NCBI RefSeq assembly: GCF_009797935.1
Contig: NZ_VOLC01000004.1
Coordinates: 256,820-320,819, forward strand
Origin: Lunatibacter salilacus
GTDB lineage: Bacteria > Bacteroidota > Bacteroidia > Cytophagales > Cyclobacteriaceae
Direction: 5' to 3'
DNA: 64,000 nucleotides
Positions 34,450 to 41,638 of this stretch are shown one piece after another; within the stretch, counting starts at the first letter, position 1, and each line of letters starts with the position of its first letter. Under the pieces are notes generated by a model. That model was not told where the DNA came from, made no database searches, and worked only from the letters and a program-made list of their open reading frames with translations. A program made the position numbers and the translations under genes.

Positions 34450-34881
34450 TTAATCTTTCAGAAAACTGATTCCATCATTAACCCCGCTGGAAACGTCCTT
34501 TAGGTTTGTAGTAAGCAACATGCCTGTGAGGTGATCCCTTACAGCTTTGAATTTGTGGTGAACCGGGCATGGATGAACTTCGGAGCATTTTGCCAGCCCC
34601 AATGCGCAACCTGTAAAGATCATATCACCATCTATTGAAGCAACAATTTGAGCAATTGTAATCGTATGTGAGTCGCCATGGATAGCAAAGCCCCCGTTTG
34701 GGCCTTTCGCTGAGTTTAACAATTCCCTGCGGACTAGGTGTTGGAGTATTTTCGCCGTAAAAGCCTCTGGGGAGTTGATTGCCCTTGATATTTCCCTGAG
34801 CCCTGCTCTATCCTTTCCCTCCGGGAGGGAAGCCACAAAGATCATGGCGTTAAGGGCATATTTACAGGCTTTGGAAAACAT
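34450..34881 (-). CDS. Rrf2-family iron-sulfur transcription regulator 1
   Basis: A 143-residue DNA-binding sensor. ATG at 34881 (MFSKACKYALNAM) is the typical Rrf2 start; a further in-frame start at 34902 is unlikely. The winged helix-turn-helix spans residues ~1-75, with INSPEAFTAKILQHLVRRELL for recognition. Three cysteines (C92, C99, C105; CX6CX5C within CALGLAKCSEVHPC) could hold a 2Fe-2S or 4Fe-4S cluster, as in IscR/NsrR/RsrR-type sensors. It heads the RIC operon. Two 20-bp repeats overlapping its promoter (34894-34913 and 34921-34940) suggest autoregulation. A paralogue lies at 39796-40230. Confidence 0.9.
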   Translation of the reverse strand: MFSKACKYALNAMIFVASLPEGKDRAGLREISRAINSPEAFTAKILQHLVRRELLNSAKGPNGGFAIHGDSHTITIAQIVASIDGDMIFTGCALGLAKCSEVHPCPVHHKFKAVRDHLTGMLLTTNLKDVSSGVNDGISFLKD

Positions 34882-34893
34882 CTCTCTTTTAAT

Positions 34894-34940
34894 ACAGGAC
34901 AAATATATCCTTTATTTAAATAAAGACAAAAACATCCTTT
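34894..34940 (-). promoter_or_regulatory. Promoter with two putative Rrf2 operator sites
   Basis: Read on the minus strand, TTTG (34927-34930) and TATATTTG (34900-34907) fit the Bacteroidota -33/-7 boxes at 19 bp spacing, 18 bp before the regulator ATG. Each box lies inside a similar 20-bp site: plus-strand ACAGGACAAATATATCCTTT (34894-34913) and TAAAGACAAAAACATCCTTT (34921-34940), 27 bp apart. The inner AGGA...TCCT halves of the first are an inverted repeat. Occupancy would block the polymerase. Confidence 0.6.
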
Positions 34941-34981
34941 ATTTATTTTCGGGAAATTTGTTCTTTATATATTGCGCCAAT

Positions 34982-35111
34982 CGGCTGTTTGACATTTGTA
35001 AGTCCGTATCACGGATAAAAAGGATTTGCAATCCGGGTTCAGAATAGGTCATCTAAGTGAATTACAAATTCCCAGTATCTGTCCCCGCGATTGCAAATTA
35101 CGAACAGCGGA
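34982..35111. repeat. Decayed TTGCAA-centred palindromes
   Basis: This gene-free stretch contains GGATTTGCAATCC (35022-35034, perfect 5-bp arms), a GCGATTGCAAATTACG word (about 35087-35102) and a worn GACATTTGTAAGTC, all variants of the GTTCGACATTTGCAATGTCGAAC family seen intact at 43231-43253 and 52858-52880. They separate the regulator 1 unit from the 92-residue gene. Confidence 0.6.
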
Positions 35112-35157
35112 AACAATGTGATTTCATTTATTTTGATAGACCAAAGGATTTGATTAG

Positions 35158-35436
35158 TTAGCTGTTTGAATTTTCACCGGAGCAGGTTGGACAGGATTTG
35201 ACTTCTCCCGCTTGAAGGCGTATGCCATCTATATGCTCTTTTACAAAGGCCTTAATAATCATGTCTTTTTCTTGACGGTTGTTAATTTCAATTTGTTTAT
35301 CCTTTATCAGGATCCTAATTTTTCCATCATATTCCTGAGTACCCCAACAAACTGAACATAAACCTTCAGGTGCTGTGTTTTTTGTTTCTTCTTGAGGCTT
35401 AACTAAATGCGCTAAGAGTTTTTCGCTGATATTCAT
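35158..35436 (-). CDS. Small four-cysteine protein of unknown function
   Basis: A 92-residue cytosolic protein with two CxxC pairs (C27/C30 in GLCSVCWG and C82/C85 in SCPTCSGE), spaced to form a zinc ribbon or to hold a redox centre. The middle is charged and helical (KDKQIEINNRQEKDMIIKAF). I do not recognise a family. It follows the truncated haemoglobin gene by 110 bp on the same strand, so it may belong to the same response. Confidence 0.55.
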   Translation of the reverse strand: MNISEKLLAHLVKPQEETKNTAPEGLCSVCWGTQEYDGKIRILIKDKQIEINNRQEKDMIIKAFVKEHIDGIRLQAGEVKSCPTCSGENSNS

Positions 35437-35546
35437 GGCCTTGAGTTTTAAATTATTGAAATCATTTTTTTATTGAATAAACTTTGGACTTAATGGACAA
35501 AATTGAATAAGGCATTGTCAATCAGTTTTTATAAGGTGATAACTGT

Positions 35547-35942
35547 TTACAGAATAGAACTTACCGAACTATGTTGATGATATTTAATTTTTGTATGGAA
35601 TATTTCTGCCATTTTATTTCCCTGCCATTTAGCTTTTTCTGCTTTCTTACCATAAAATCGTTCATCTATCGTCTCGGAGAAAAGCTGCATCCAGCGGTCA
35701 AAATGTTCTTTTCCCACCGCCAATCTCGCATGTGGCACAAAGGGGCTGCCGAAGTACGTGTGCTCTTCCAATAAAACTGTTTGCCAAAACTTGTACATTT
35801 TTTCAAGATGGTCAGGCCACCTTTCCTCGATTTTCTCATTGAAAATATTCTTCAGCAAACCGTCTTTTCGGACCTTTTCATAGAAGGCATCCACCATTGA
35901 TTTGATGTCCTCAAGCGTAGAAATTTCTTTTTTTGGTATCAT
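35547..35942 (-). CDS. Group III truncated haemoglobin
   Basis: A 131-residue 2-over-2 globin. Its start overlaps the stop of the upstream gene at 35942. The group III pattern is seen: FYEKVRKDGLL with the B10 tyrosine (Y21), YKFWQTVLLEEHTYFG, VPHARLAVGKEHFDRWM with likely proximal H71, and FHTKIKYHQ near the end. Group III proteins bind O2 and NO; in Campylobacter one is induced by NO and tunes oxygen use. Here it is encoded in the cbb3 unit, next to iron-sulfur repair genes, which fits a NO detoxification or haem-oxygen supply role. The direct reaction is not proven. Confidence 0.9.
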   Translation of the reverse strand: MIPKKEISTLEDIKSMVDAFYEKVRKDGLLKNIFNEKIEERWPDHLEKMYKFWQTVLLEEHTYFGSPFVPHARLAVGKEHFDRWMQLFSETIDERFYGKKAEKAKWQGNKMAEIFHTKIKYHQHSSVSSIL

Positions 35943-36364
35943 TAGAAATAGGATTTATACAGGTCCGGATTCCAGAACATGGTGAAATAAAACGCCGCAA
36001 AGCCTACAAAAGAAATGATGAGCGCCCAAACCCAAGCGGGAATTGCCTGGGGCGTTTCTGAACCCCTAATCATAAAAAAATCGTTGCGCTCACTTCCATA
36101 GGAATTCACCGTAATTGGGATTTGCTGGTTGACAACTTCCCCTTCTTTTATACCCATAACCGATATATCAGGTCCGTTTCTCACCTCAAAGGATATTGTT
36201 TTGATGCCCTCTTTCCCGGAAGTGGATTTGGCGAGAATTTTGAGAATATGCTTTCCGTCAGGGATTTTAGTTGTGTCCAAAACAAACTTTATAGGAGGAG
36301 CGAATTCCGCAAATGGTTTTGGGTCCGAATCAAGAAAAATTTTGACTGTTCTGTTATCTTCCAT
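35942..36364 (-). CDS. cbb3-linked Ig-like protein with C-terminal membrane anchor
   Basis: A 140-residue protein with a beta-rich N-terminal domain (IFLDSDPKPFAEFAPPIKFVLDTTKIPDGKHILKILAKST is typical of an Ig-like or Big_7/9-type strand set), and one helix at about 112-132 (PAWVWALIISFVGFAAFYFTMF) ending in a short tail. There is no signal peptide, so topology is uncertain. No haem motif is present, although the gene sits within the oxidase operon. Its 1-bp overlap with the globin gene suggests coupling. I know of similar genes near oxidases in this phylum but no named function. Confidence 0.6.
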   Translation of the reverse strand: MEDNRTVKIFLDSDPKPFAEFAPPIKFVLDTTKIPDGKHILKILAKSTSGKEGIKTISFEVRNGPDISVMGIKEGEVVNQQIPITVNSYGSERNDFFMIRGSETPQAIPAWVWALIISFVGFAAFYFTMFWNPDLYKSYF

Positions 36365-36379
36365 GGATTCTACTTTTTA

Positions 36380-36643
36380 TTATTCCAAAACGATGTTTTT
36401 AATATGCCCAGGCTTGTTTTCTTTGGGCTTGACGAGGTATATTACACTGAAAACCAAGGTGAAAGCTACAAGTATTGCGGCTGACCAGGTAATCAGATAA
36501 TCCACATTCCCCTGAGGTCCTTGTCCATGTGTAATGTTTTCCAGCATTTTAGGTTGATTGGATTTACATACTTCACAAGCATAACTTATAGGCGCATACA
36601 AGAAAATGATGAGAGTGATAAGGAGTGTTTTTAAATTCCGCAT
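36380..36643 (-). CDS. Small exported CxxC membrane protein
   Basis: An 87-residue protein with a signal-like N-terminus (1-22), a CEVCKS motif (C23, C26) immediately after it, and a helix at about 50-70 (ITWSAAILVAFTLVFSVIYLV). The two cysteines could bind copper or haem-related partners or take part in thiol exchange in the periplasm. It might play a role like CcoS/CcoQ or an assembly factor, but the sequence does not match either. It shares a base with the upstream gene's stop at 36643. Confidence 0.6.
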   Translation of the reverse strand: MRNLKTLLITLIIFLYAPISYACEVCKSNQPKMLENITHGQGPQGNVDYLITWSAAILVAFTLVFSVIYLVKPKENKPGHIKNIVLE

Positions 36644-36876
36644 TATTTCCAGTAATTATTGGCCATGGCAATCGTATGAAACTCCGTGGCTATTACCAAC
36701 GAGGAAGCAATCAGCTGCGCGGTGTCCTGGGCATAGTCACTTCTAAGATTTTTGCGGATATCGCTATCCGGCTGGATTGCTGCAATTGATTTTCGGGCTA
36801 ATTTAATTGCCAGTTCACGTCCTTCCTGAGGTGTGGCTGTTATCAGTGATTCCAAATAAATTTCTTTGGTTTCCAT
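36643..36876 (-). CDS. 77-residue helical protein of unknown function
   Basis: A short soluble, mostly helical protein with no membrane segment or metal motif; it resembles no family I can name. LIASSLVIATEFHTIAMANNYWK at its end is hydrophobic and amphipathic. It is sandwiched between the CcoO fusion (ends 6 bp upstream) and the CxxC protein, so it is likely co-translated with oxidase components. Confidence 0.5.
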   Translation of the reverse strand: METKEIYLESLITATPQEGRELAIKLARKSIAAIQPDSDIRKNLRSDYAQDTAQLIASSLVIATEFHTIAMANNYWK

Positions 36877-36881
36877 ACTAA

Positions 36882-37886
36882 TTATTGTTTAAGTGAATTA
36901 ACAAAGGATCTGATTTCTTTTACCTCATCTAGAGTAACTGCACCGGCCGTATTTCCCCAATTTGAACGTTCATGGTTAGCAATTGCGGCGACTTCCTCAT
37001 CAGAAAGCGTTTCCTGAAAGCCTGGCATTACACCAAATTCCGGCCTCGCATCATAGCCTTCCAGGATGATCCTGATCAATGTTTCCGGATTTTCATCGTT
37101 GATAATGGGACTCCCGATTAGGGAAGGAAAGGCACCTGCAAGTCCACCCCCTTCAGCTTGATGACAGGCAGCACAATTGTTCATATACAATTTCTCGCCA
37201 TCGGGAAGAACTGCATCACCTCCATTATTTCGGGGCTCAATTTTCTTTGACGAAGGAATAAAACCGACGGCAGGGTTTTGGGGCATTTCAGCCTGCTTCA
37301 GGGATTGAAGATAGGCTACGAGATCAAGGGCTTTTTTGGAAGCAACCACCTTTTTGTTGGATGCATGTATGAATTTTTGGGGAACAGCTACCAGATAGTC
37401 AGTATCCTTAATTTTTGACTCCTCTTTAAGCTCAAAAAGCCACGGATAGGAAGGCATGATGGATTCTTTGACAACAATCCTGGGATTGTACAGATGCAAT
37501 AAATGCCATTCCATTCCCGGTTGTCTTTGCCCCGCATTTGTAAGATCAGGTCCGGTTCTTTCACTTCCCAAAAGTGATGGAGACTGCCTCCACAGGTCCT
37601 GCCGTTGCTTACTGAAGTAATAATCCGAAGGAATGGAAGGACGTTTTCCCCAGCTATTGTCCATTTCGATATTTCTCACTTGCTGTGTATGGCATGACAT
37701 ACAATTTTCCTGTACATAAATGTGTAGGCCATTTAATTCCTCCTCCGAAAACCCCTCCATAGTGGGGAGTGGTTGGGTCTGTTGAATCTGAAAAGCAGGC
37801 ATCAGGGCAACCAAAATACTCAGCACGAAAAAGCCGAACATCGCAGTACCTACAAGAAGTTTATGATTTTTATGAAAATCTAACAT
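36882..37886 (-). CDS. ccoO: cbb3 oxidase subunit II (CcoO) fused to a second cytochrome c domain
   Basis: A 334-residue membrane-anchored dihaem protein. A single helix (about 8-32) is followed by the CcoO domain with CMSCH (C62-H66), GPDLTNAG and MPSYPWLF. Residues ~225-334 are a distinct cytochrome c with CAACH (C238-H242) and a methionine ligand candidate in GVMPGFQE. In standard cbb3 enzymes CcoO is monohaem and CcoP dihaem; here no ccoP is nearby, so the second domain may substitute for part of it and receive electrons from a soluble donor. It lies 11 bp after ccoN. Confidence 0.88.
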   Translation of the reverse strand: MLDFHKNHKLLVGTAMFGFFVLSILVALMPAFQIQQTQPLPTMEGFSEEELNGLHIYVQENCMSCHTQQVRNIEMDNSWGKRPSIPSDYYFSKQRQDLWRQSPSLLGSERTGPDLTNAGQRQPGMEWHLLHLYNPRIVVKESIMPSYPWLFELKEESKIKDTDYLVAVPQKFIHASNKKVVASKKALDLVAYLQSLKQAEMPQNPAVGFIPSSKKIEPRNNGGDAVLPDGEKLYMNNCAACHQAEGGGLAGAFPSLIGSPIINDENPETLIRIILEGYDARPEFGVMPGFQETLSDEEVAAIANHERSNWGNTAGAVTLDEVKEIRSFVNSLKQ

Positions 37887-37897
37887 TTCAAATGCAA

Positions 37898-39757
37898 TTA
37901 AAAGGTGACCGTTTCATTTTTTAGACCTTGTTTATTTGATGCTGGAATCCCCATCCCCGGCGTAATTCCGGTTGGATTTTCAACCGTTTGCTTTTGGCTC
38001 CCGGTCATCACGTAGAAATTATAGGCAAATAGGAGATGGGAGATGAACATAAGGGTTCCGCCAATAGCCCTCCAAAGCCAGAAAGGCTGCATCAGGATTA
38101 CGGATTGAATGAAGGGTTCGCCTTCTATCCAGCTCAGTCCTTTTAGAGTGCCACCTACCATCAGCGATACCATATAGGCAAATAGGCCGATAAATGCCAT
38201 CCAGAAATGCATTCCCACCAAGAGTTGCCTCGGTTCCCTGCCTGTTAATTTGGGAAGTATGGCATACACGCAGGCCCATAGAATAAAGGTTATTATCCCG
38301 TACATGGTCATGTGGGAATGTGCCACATTGAAATCCGTAAAATGCCAGACGAAATTCGTAAACCGGAAGGCTTGCAGGCTTCCCTGGGCGGATCCGACAA
38401 AATAAAATACAACGCCAACCAGAAAGAAGGGCAGGACATAACTCTTTGTAATTTCATTCCAACTACCCCTCATGGTCATCAGAAAGTTGGTTGTACCAGC
38501 TACTACCGGGATCAGCATGCCGGCACTGAAGACGATTGCCACCGTCTGCAGCCACCATGGCAAAGGGCTGAAAACAAAATGGTGGGTGCCAATGAGGGTG
38601 TAAAACAGCATCTGTGTCCAAAATGCCAAAACACCCAACGAATAAGAATATATGGGTTTGTTAAGAGAGGAGGGGAGATAATAATAGATCAACCCCAATG
38701 TAAACGTCATAAACCACATGCCTACCCCTTGGTGCATATAATAACCTTGGATGACAGTCTCACCAAGACCATCCTGATACATGGGGAGATAGCCAATAAT
38801 CACCAGAATAATGGTCCAACCCAATCCACCCAGCAAATACCAGTTGGATACGTAGATTTCTTCGATTTTACGGCGTGCGACGGTTTGGTAGAAATTGTAA
38901 AAAGTGATGATTATACCAAGGGCAAAAAGCAATGCCACCGGCCAAATATATTCTCGGTATTCACCTCCGCCATTGTTGATCCCTGACATGAGAAACAGTG
39001 TGCCAATCGTAACACTCAGGTTCATCAACCACCAGGCATACCAGGCGAGTCTATAACTGTATAAGATATTATTGGAGGTCCTCGTAATGACAAAATGCCC
39101 CAAACCAATCATGGTTAGAGAGGCCCAACCCCAAAAGACAGCATTTGTATGAACAGGCCGCAATCTCCCAAAGGAAAGCCAAGAAACGGAATCCATTTCG
39201 GGCCATAAAAATTTCAGCCCCAGATATTGACCGATCAATGTGCCGAACACCAGCCAAAAAACGGAGGCACCGATATACCAAGTGATTATTTTCTTAAGTT
39301 GGAAGGGGGTATCGTAGGTAATGGGGGACTTTTTCTTTTCGTCAACGAGGGGATTGTTTGGTTCATGGGTTACACCGGCAATGATGCCACGGCTGTCTTC
39401 CACTTCCAGGTCGCTTCCCAATTCACTGCCGAACAGCCGATAATGAGCCGCTTTCTTACGTTTTTCGAGGATTGTGTCAATCTCTGCTTCATTCATATCA
39501 AGAAGTCGCTCGCCAAATTCATTTTTCCTGTTTTTTTCAGTCTTGGATTCAAGCTGCGAGAAATAGGCTGAAGCCTTCACAGTCAGAATGAATATGGCAA
39601 TGAGAAGTACCGTTACAATTAGCAGGACAGTTCCAATTATTGCCGGGCTTGACATCCAGTTGGCCGTTTCAGGGTTTGGAGTAGGTTGAGCTGATATTTC
39701 CTTTGGGAAAACGGACAGAAAACCTAGTAGTATGATGGAAAAATTCCTGATTTTCAT
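37898..39757 (-). CDS. ccoN: cbb3-type cytochrome c oxidase subunit I (CcoN) with N-terminal extension
   Basis: A 619-residue catalytic subunit that reduces O2 with high affinity. Low-spin haem ligand H203 lies in RPVHTNAV. CuB ligands are H342 (MHQGVG) and H392/H393 (GTHHFVF), the high-spin pair region is AHSH (H480/H482), and the C-family catalytic tyrosine is present as Y386, six residues before H392. The first ~155 residues are extra: a signal-like segment, one helix (about 38-62) and a charged linker. It is downstream of Rrf2 regulator 2 and ahead of the CcoO fusion. The conserved tyrosine argues for an oxidase and against a nitric oxide reductase. Confidence 0.92.
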   Translation of the reverse strand: MKIRNFSIILLGFLSVFPKEISAQPTPNPETANWMSSPAIIGTVLLIVTVLLIAIFILTVKASAYFSQLESKTEKNRKNEFGERLLDMNEAEIDTILEKRKKAAHYRLFGSELGSDLEVEDSRGIIAGVTHEPNNPLVDEKKKSPITYDTPFQLKKIITWYIGASVFWLVFGTLIGQYLGLKFLWPEMDSVSWLSFGRLRPVHTNAVFWGWASLTMIGLGHFVITRTSNNILYSYRLAWYAWWLMNLSVTIGTLFLMSGINNGGGEYREYIWPVALLFALGIIITFYNFYQTVARRKIEEIYVSNWYLLGGLGWTIILVIIGYLPMYQDGLGETVIQGYYMHQGVGMWFMTFTLGLIYYYLPSSLNKPIYSYSLGVLAFWTQMLFYTLIGTHHFVFSPLPWWLQTVAIVFSAGMLIPVVAGTTNFLMTMRGSWNEITKSYVLPFFLVGVVFYFVGSAQGSLQAFRFTNFVWHFTDFNVAHSHMTMYGIITFILWACVYAILPKLTGREPRQLLVGMHFWMAFIGLFAYMVSLMVGGTLKGLSWIEGEPFIQSVILMQPFWLWRAIGGTLMFISHLLFAYNFYVMTGSQKQTVENPTGITPGMGIPASNKQGLKNETVTF

Positions 39758-39795
39758 TTTGGATAAATTTATCGGAAATAGGTTTAAATTTTTTT

Positions 39796-40230
39796 TTATC
39801 GCACCAATAAGGTTTTACCTGATTTTAGTCCGGTGGCCAAATCAAGGATTGTGGTTGTTTCAAGCATCTTTTTGAGATCTTCTCTAATTTTCAAGAATTT
39901 ATCATGCATTGGACAAGGTTGGTTACTGTTGCATTCTTCAAGCCCAAGACCGCAACCTGTGTAAATATCATCCCCATCTATTGCTGAGACGATATCGCTG
40001 ACTTTAATTTCTGCTATCTTTTTGATTTCGATTAGGAAACCTCCATAGGGTCCTTTTCTGGATCCCAGAATATTCTTATTTATCAAGGCAGTTAATATTT
40101 TAGCCGTAAAGGCTTCAGGCGCATTAATACCTCGGCTTACCTCGCCGATTTTAACTCTTTCTCCCTCCAAAGACTTGGTGGCGATATAGATGATGGCCTT
40201 TATACCGTATTCGCAGGATTTGGAAAACAT
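39796..40230 (-). CDS. Rrf2-family iron-sulfur transcription regulator 2
   Basis: A 144-residue paralogue of the regulator at 34450-34881, with the same MFSK(A/S)C start, the INAPEAFTAKIL recognition region, and cysteines C93, C100 and C106 in CGLGLEECNSNQPC. This spacing matches that of regulator 1, so both probably sense the same class of signal through an iron-sulfur cluster. It heads the cbb3 unit 38 bp before ccoN. The -33/-7 promoter is clear at 40252-40282, but no obvious copy of the 20-bp operator pair of regulator 1 occurs there, so the paralogues may bind different sites. Confidence 0.9.
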   Translation of the reverse strand: MFSKSCEYGIKAIIYIATKSLEGERVKIGEVSRGINAPEAFTAKILTALINKNILGSRKGPYGGFLIEIKKIAEIKVSDIVSAIDGDDIYTGCGLGLEECNSNQPCPMHDKFLKIREDLKKMLETTTILDLATGLKSGKTLLVR

Positions 40231-40251
40231 GATGCTGGTCAGTTATTTTAA

Positions 40252-40282
40252 CAAATGTAGTGTATTTTTTTATTTCCGACAA
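40252..40282 (-). promoter_or_regulatory. Promoter of the Rrf2-cbb3 unit
   Basis: Minus strand TTG (40280-40282), a 20-bp spacer and TACATTTG (40252-40259) form a near-consensus Bacteroidota promoter, 21 bp before the regulator ATG at 40230. It is also close to the decayed gene on the other strand. Confidence 0.6.
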
Positions 40283-40349
40283 GATTATCGTAAATAAGGT
40301 TTGTTATACTCAACCACTTCTCATTTCGACGATTTATATTTTTAGCTTA

Positions 40350-41200
40350 TATATCAAAACGTGGCACACATTCAGTGGTTCACCGATTGTTTGGAATACA
40401 AGATGGTTGTTAGTTTCTTTTTTGTGTGGCTTATCCATCCCGGTATTGTTGTTACCCGATTGGGAGATTGTTGGCCACTACCTGCTTTTGACAGCCAGCA
40501 TAGGTCTTTTGATCATGACGTATTTGCAAAGTTTGAGGCATCCGGTAGCATACCCAATATGTCATGTCAATAGGAGCCGCTTCTTGGCTACTTGGAAATT
40601 TCACGATGATTTATACGGGGTTTATTCCTGCTCCGGTATCGTGATGGATGGGCTTTTTATTATTTACGATAATTGGTGAGCGGCTCGAATTAAGTAAGTT
40701 CCTTCCTAAACCAACTTATGCCAAAATTCTCCTTTATATGTTTATAGGATTTTTCTTTCTTGGGATGTGGTTGCCATTTCATGATATGAGAACTTGGATA
40801 ATGGGCGGATCAGTTATTTTTATCGGCAGTTGGCTCTTGCTTTTTGATATGGCTTACGTTGCGGCAAAAAAGGATAAGCAATTCAAATACGTCGGAGTAG
40901 GATTGAAAGTAGGTTATGTTTGGTTAATTCTCAATGGAGTCGTTCTTTGCTTCTTAGCATTCCATCCATTGTTTTATGATATTTATATCCATATATTCTT
41001 TTTGGGTTTTACCTTTTCCATGATTTGGGCCCATGCGCCAATTATACTTCCCTTGGTCTAGGGCATTCAGGAAAAACTATATCATCCTGTGTTATGGGTA
41101 GGCTGGACGCATTTCCAACTTAGTTTATTGGGTAGAATAGTAAGCAGCTTCTTAAAAATGTCCGAGTGGAGAGTCTGGTTAGGAATATTCAATGGCTGGA
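40350..41200 (+). pseudogene. Decayed multi-helix membrane protein
   Basis: Joining frames gives a coherent hydrophobic protein of about 280 residues: WNTRWLLVSFLCGLSIPVLL, then after a frameshift near 40555 MSIGAASWLLGNFTMIYTG, then after an in-frame TGA (about 40650) WMGFLLFTIIGERLELSKF, then helices up to HIFFLGFTFSMIWAHAPIIL, an in-frame TAG at 41059, and LYHPVLWVGWTHFQLSLLGR. The N-terminus is missing. The C-terminus runs into a HEPN-MNT remnant. Several defects mark it as dead. It may be an NnrS-like or cbb3-associated membrane protein; I cannot name the family with confidence. Confidence 0.7.
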
Positions 41201-41259
41201 ATATCTTGGGAGATCACATTTATTTATTAAATTTATCCTTAATTCAATCCTACCTCAAT

Positions 41260-41605
41260 AATTCAATTTTGGAAGAATCTACAGATATTCTCTGGCAACA
41301 ATGGTTTGAGAATTATCAAAAAGTCTTTCGCCAACTTAAATCAGCCATTGATGAAAATGGTGTTAATCCAATTGACATCATTAGATATCAGCTTAAAAGG
41401 AATTGCTTTACAGCCTGAAATGCTAGCCTCGGTTGAGCAGGATATTGATGATCTGAATACACCTTATCTTTTTGATATTTCCATTTTTCACCAGCTTAAA
41501 GCTCCCTCCTTGGTTGATCATATTGAGCGGGTTGGAAAGGTTTTTTATAAGGGAAAAGAATTGTTTTTCCAACTGCCCCCAGAAACAAAGACCTATGAAG
41601 ATTGA
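41260..41605 (+). pseudogene. Fused remnant of a HEPN-MNT toxin-antitoxin pair
   Basis: Around 41260-41370 one frame reads DILWQQWFENYQKVFRQL, like the start of HI0074-type HEPN (nucleotidyltransferase substrate-binding) toxins. After a frame change near 41380 the sequence continues LDISLKGIALQPEML, DIDDLNTPYLFDISIFHQL and SLVDHIERVGKVFYKG, the C-terminal half of the partner MNT nucleotidyltransferase. The rest of HEPN and the catalytic GSRARG-type start of MNT are gone, so one deletion fused the two genes' ends. No intact copy is present. Confidence 0.7.
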
Positions 41606-41638
41606 ATGCTAACGAATATGCTTTTTTTAATCCCGAAC

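Noticed and set aside
38312-38986. A 224-residue plus-strand ORF inside the CcoN gene
   Set aside because: It is on the opposite strand of a clear CcoN and has a composition with many Q, H and K and no domain pattern.
37898-39757. CcoN as a nitric oxide reductase subunit (NO genes nearby)
   Set aside because: The tyrosine position Y386, six residues before the HH pair, matches the C-family oxygen reductases, and the His pattern RPVHTNAV/THHF/AHSH fits cbb3.
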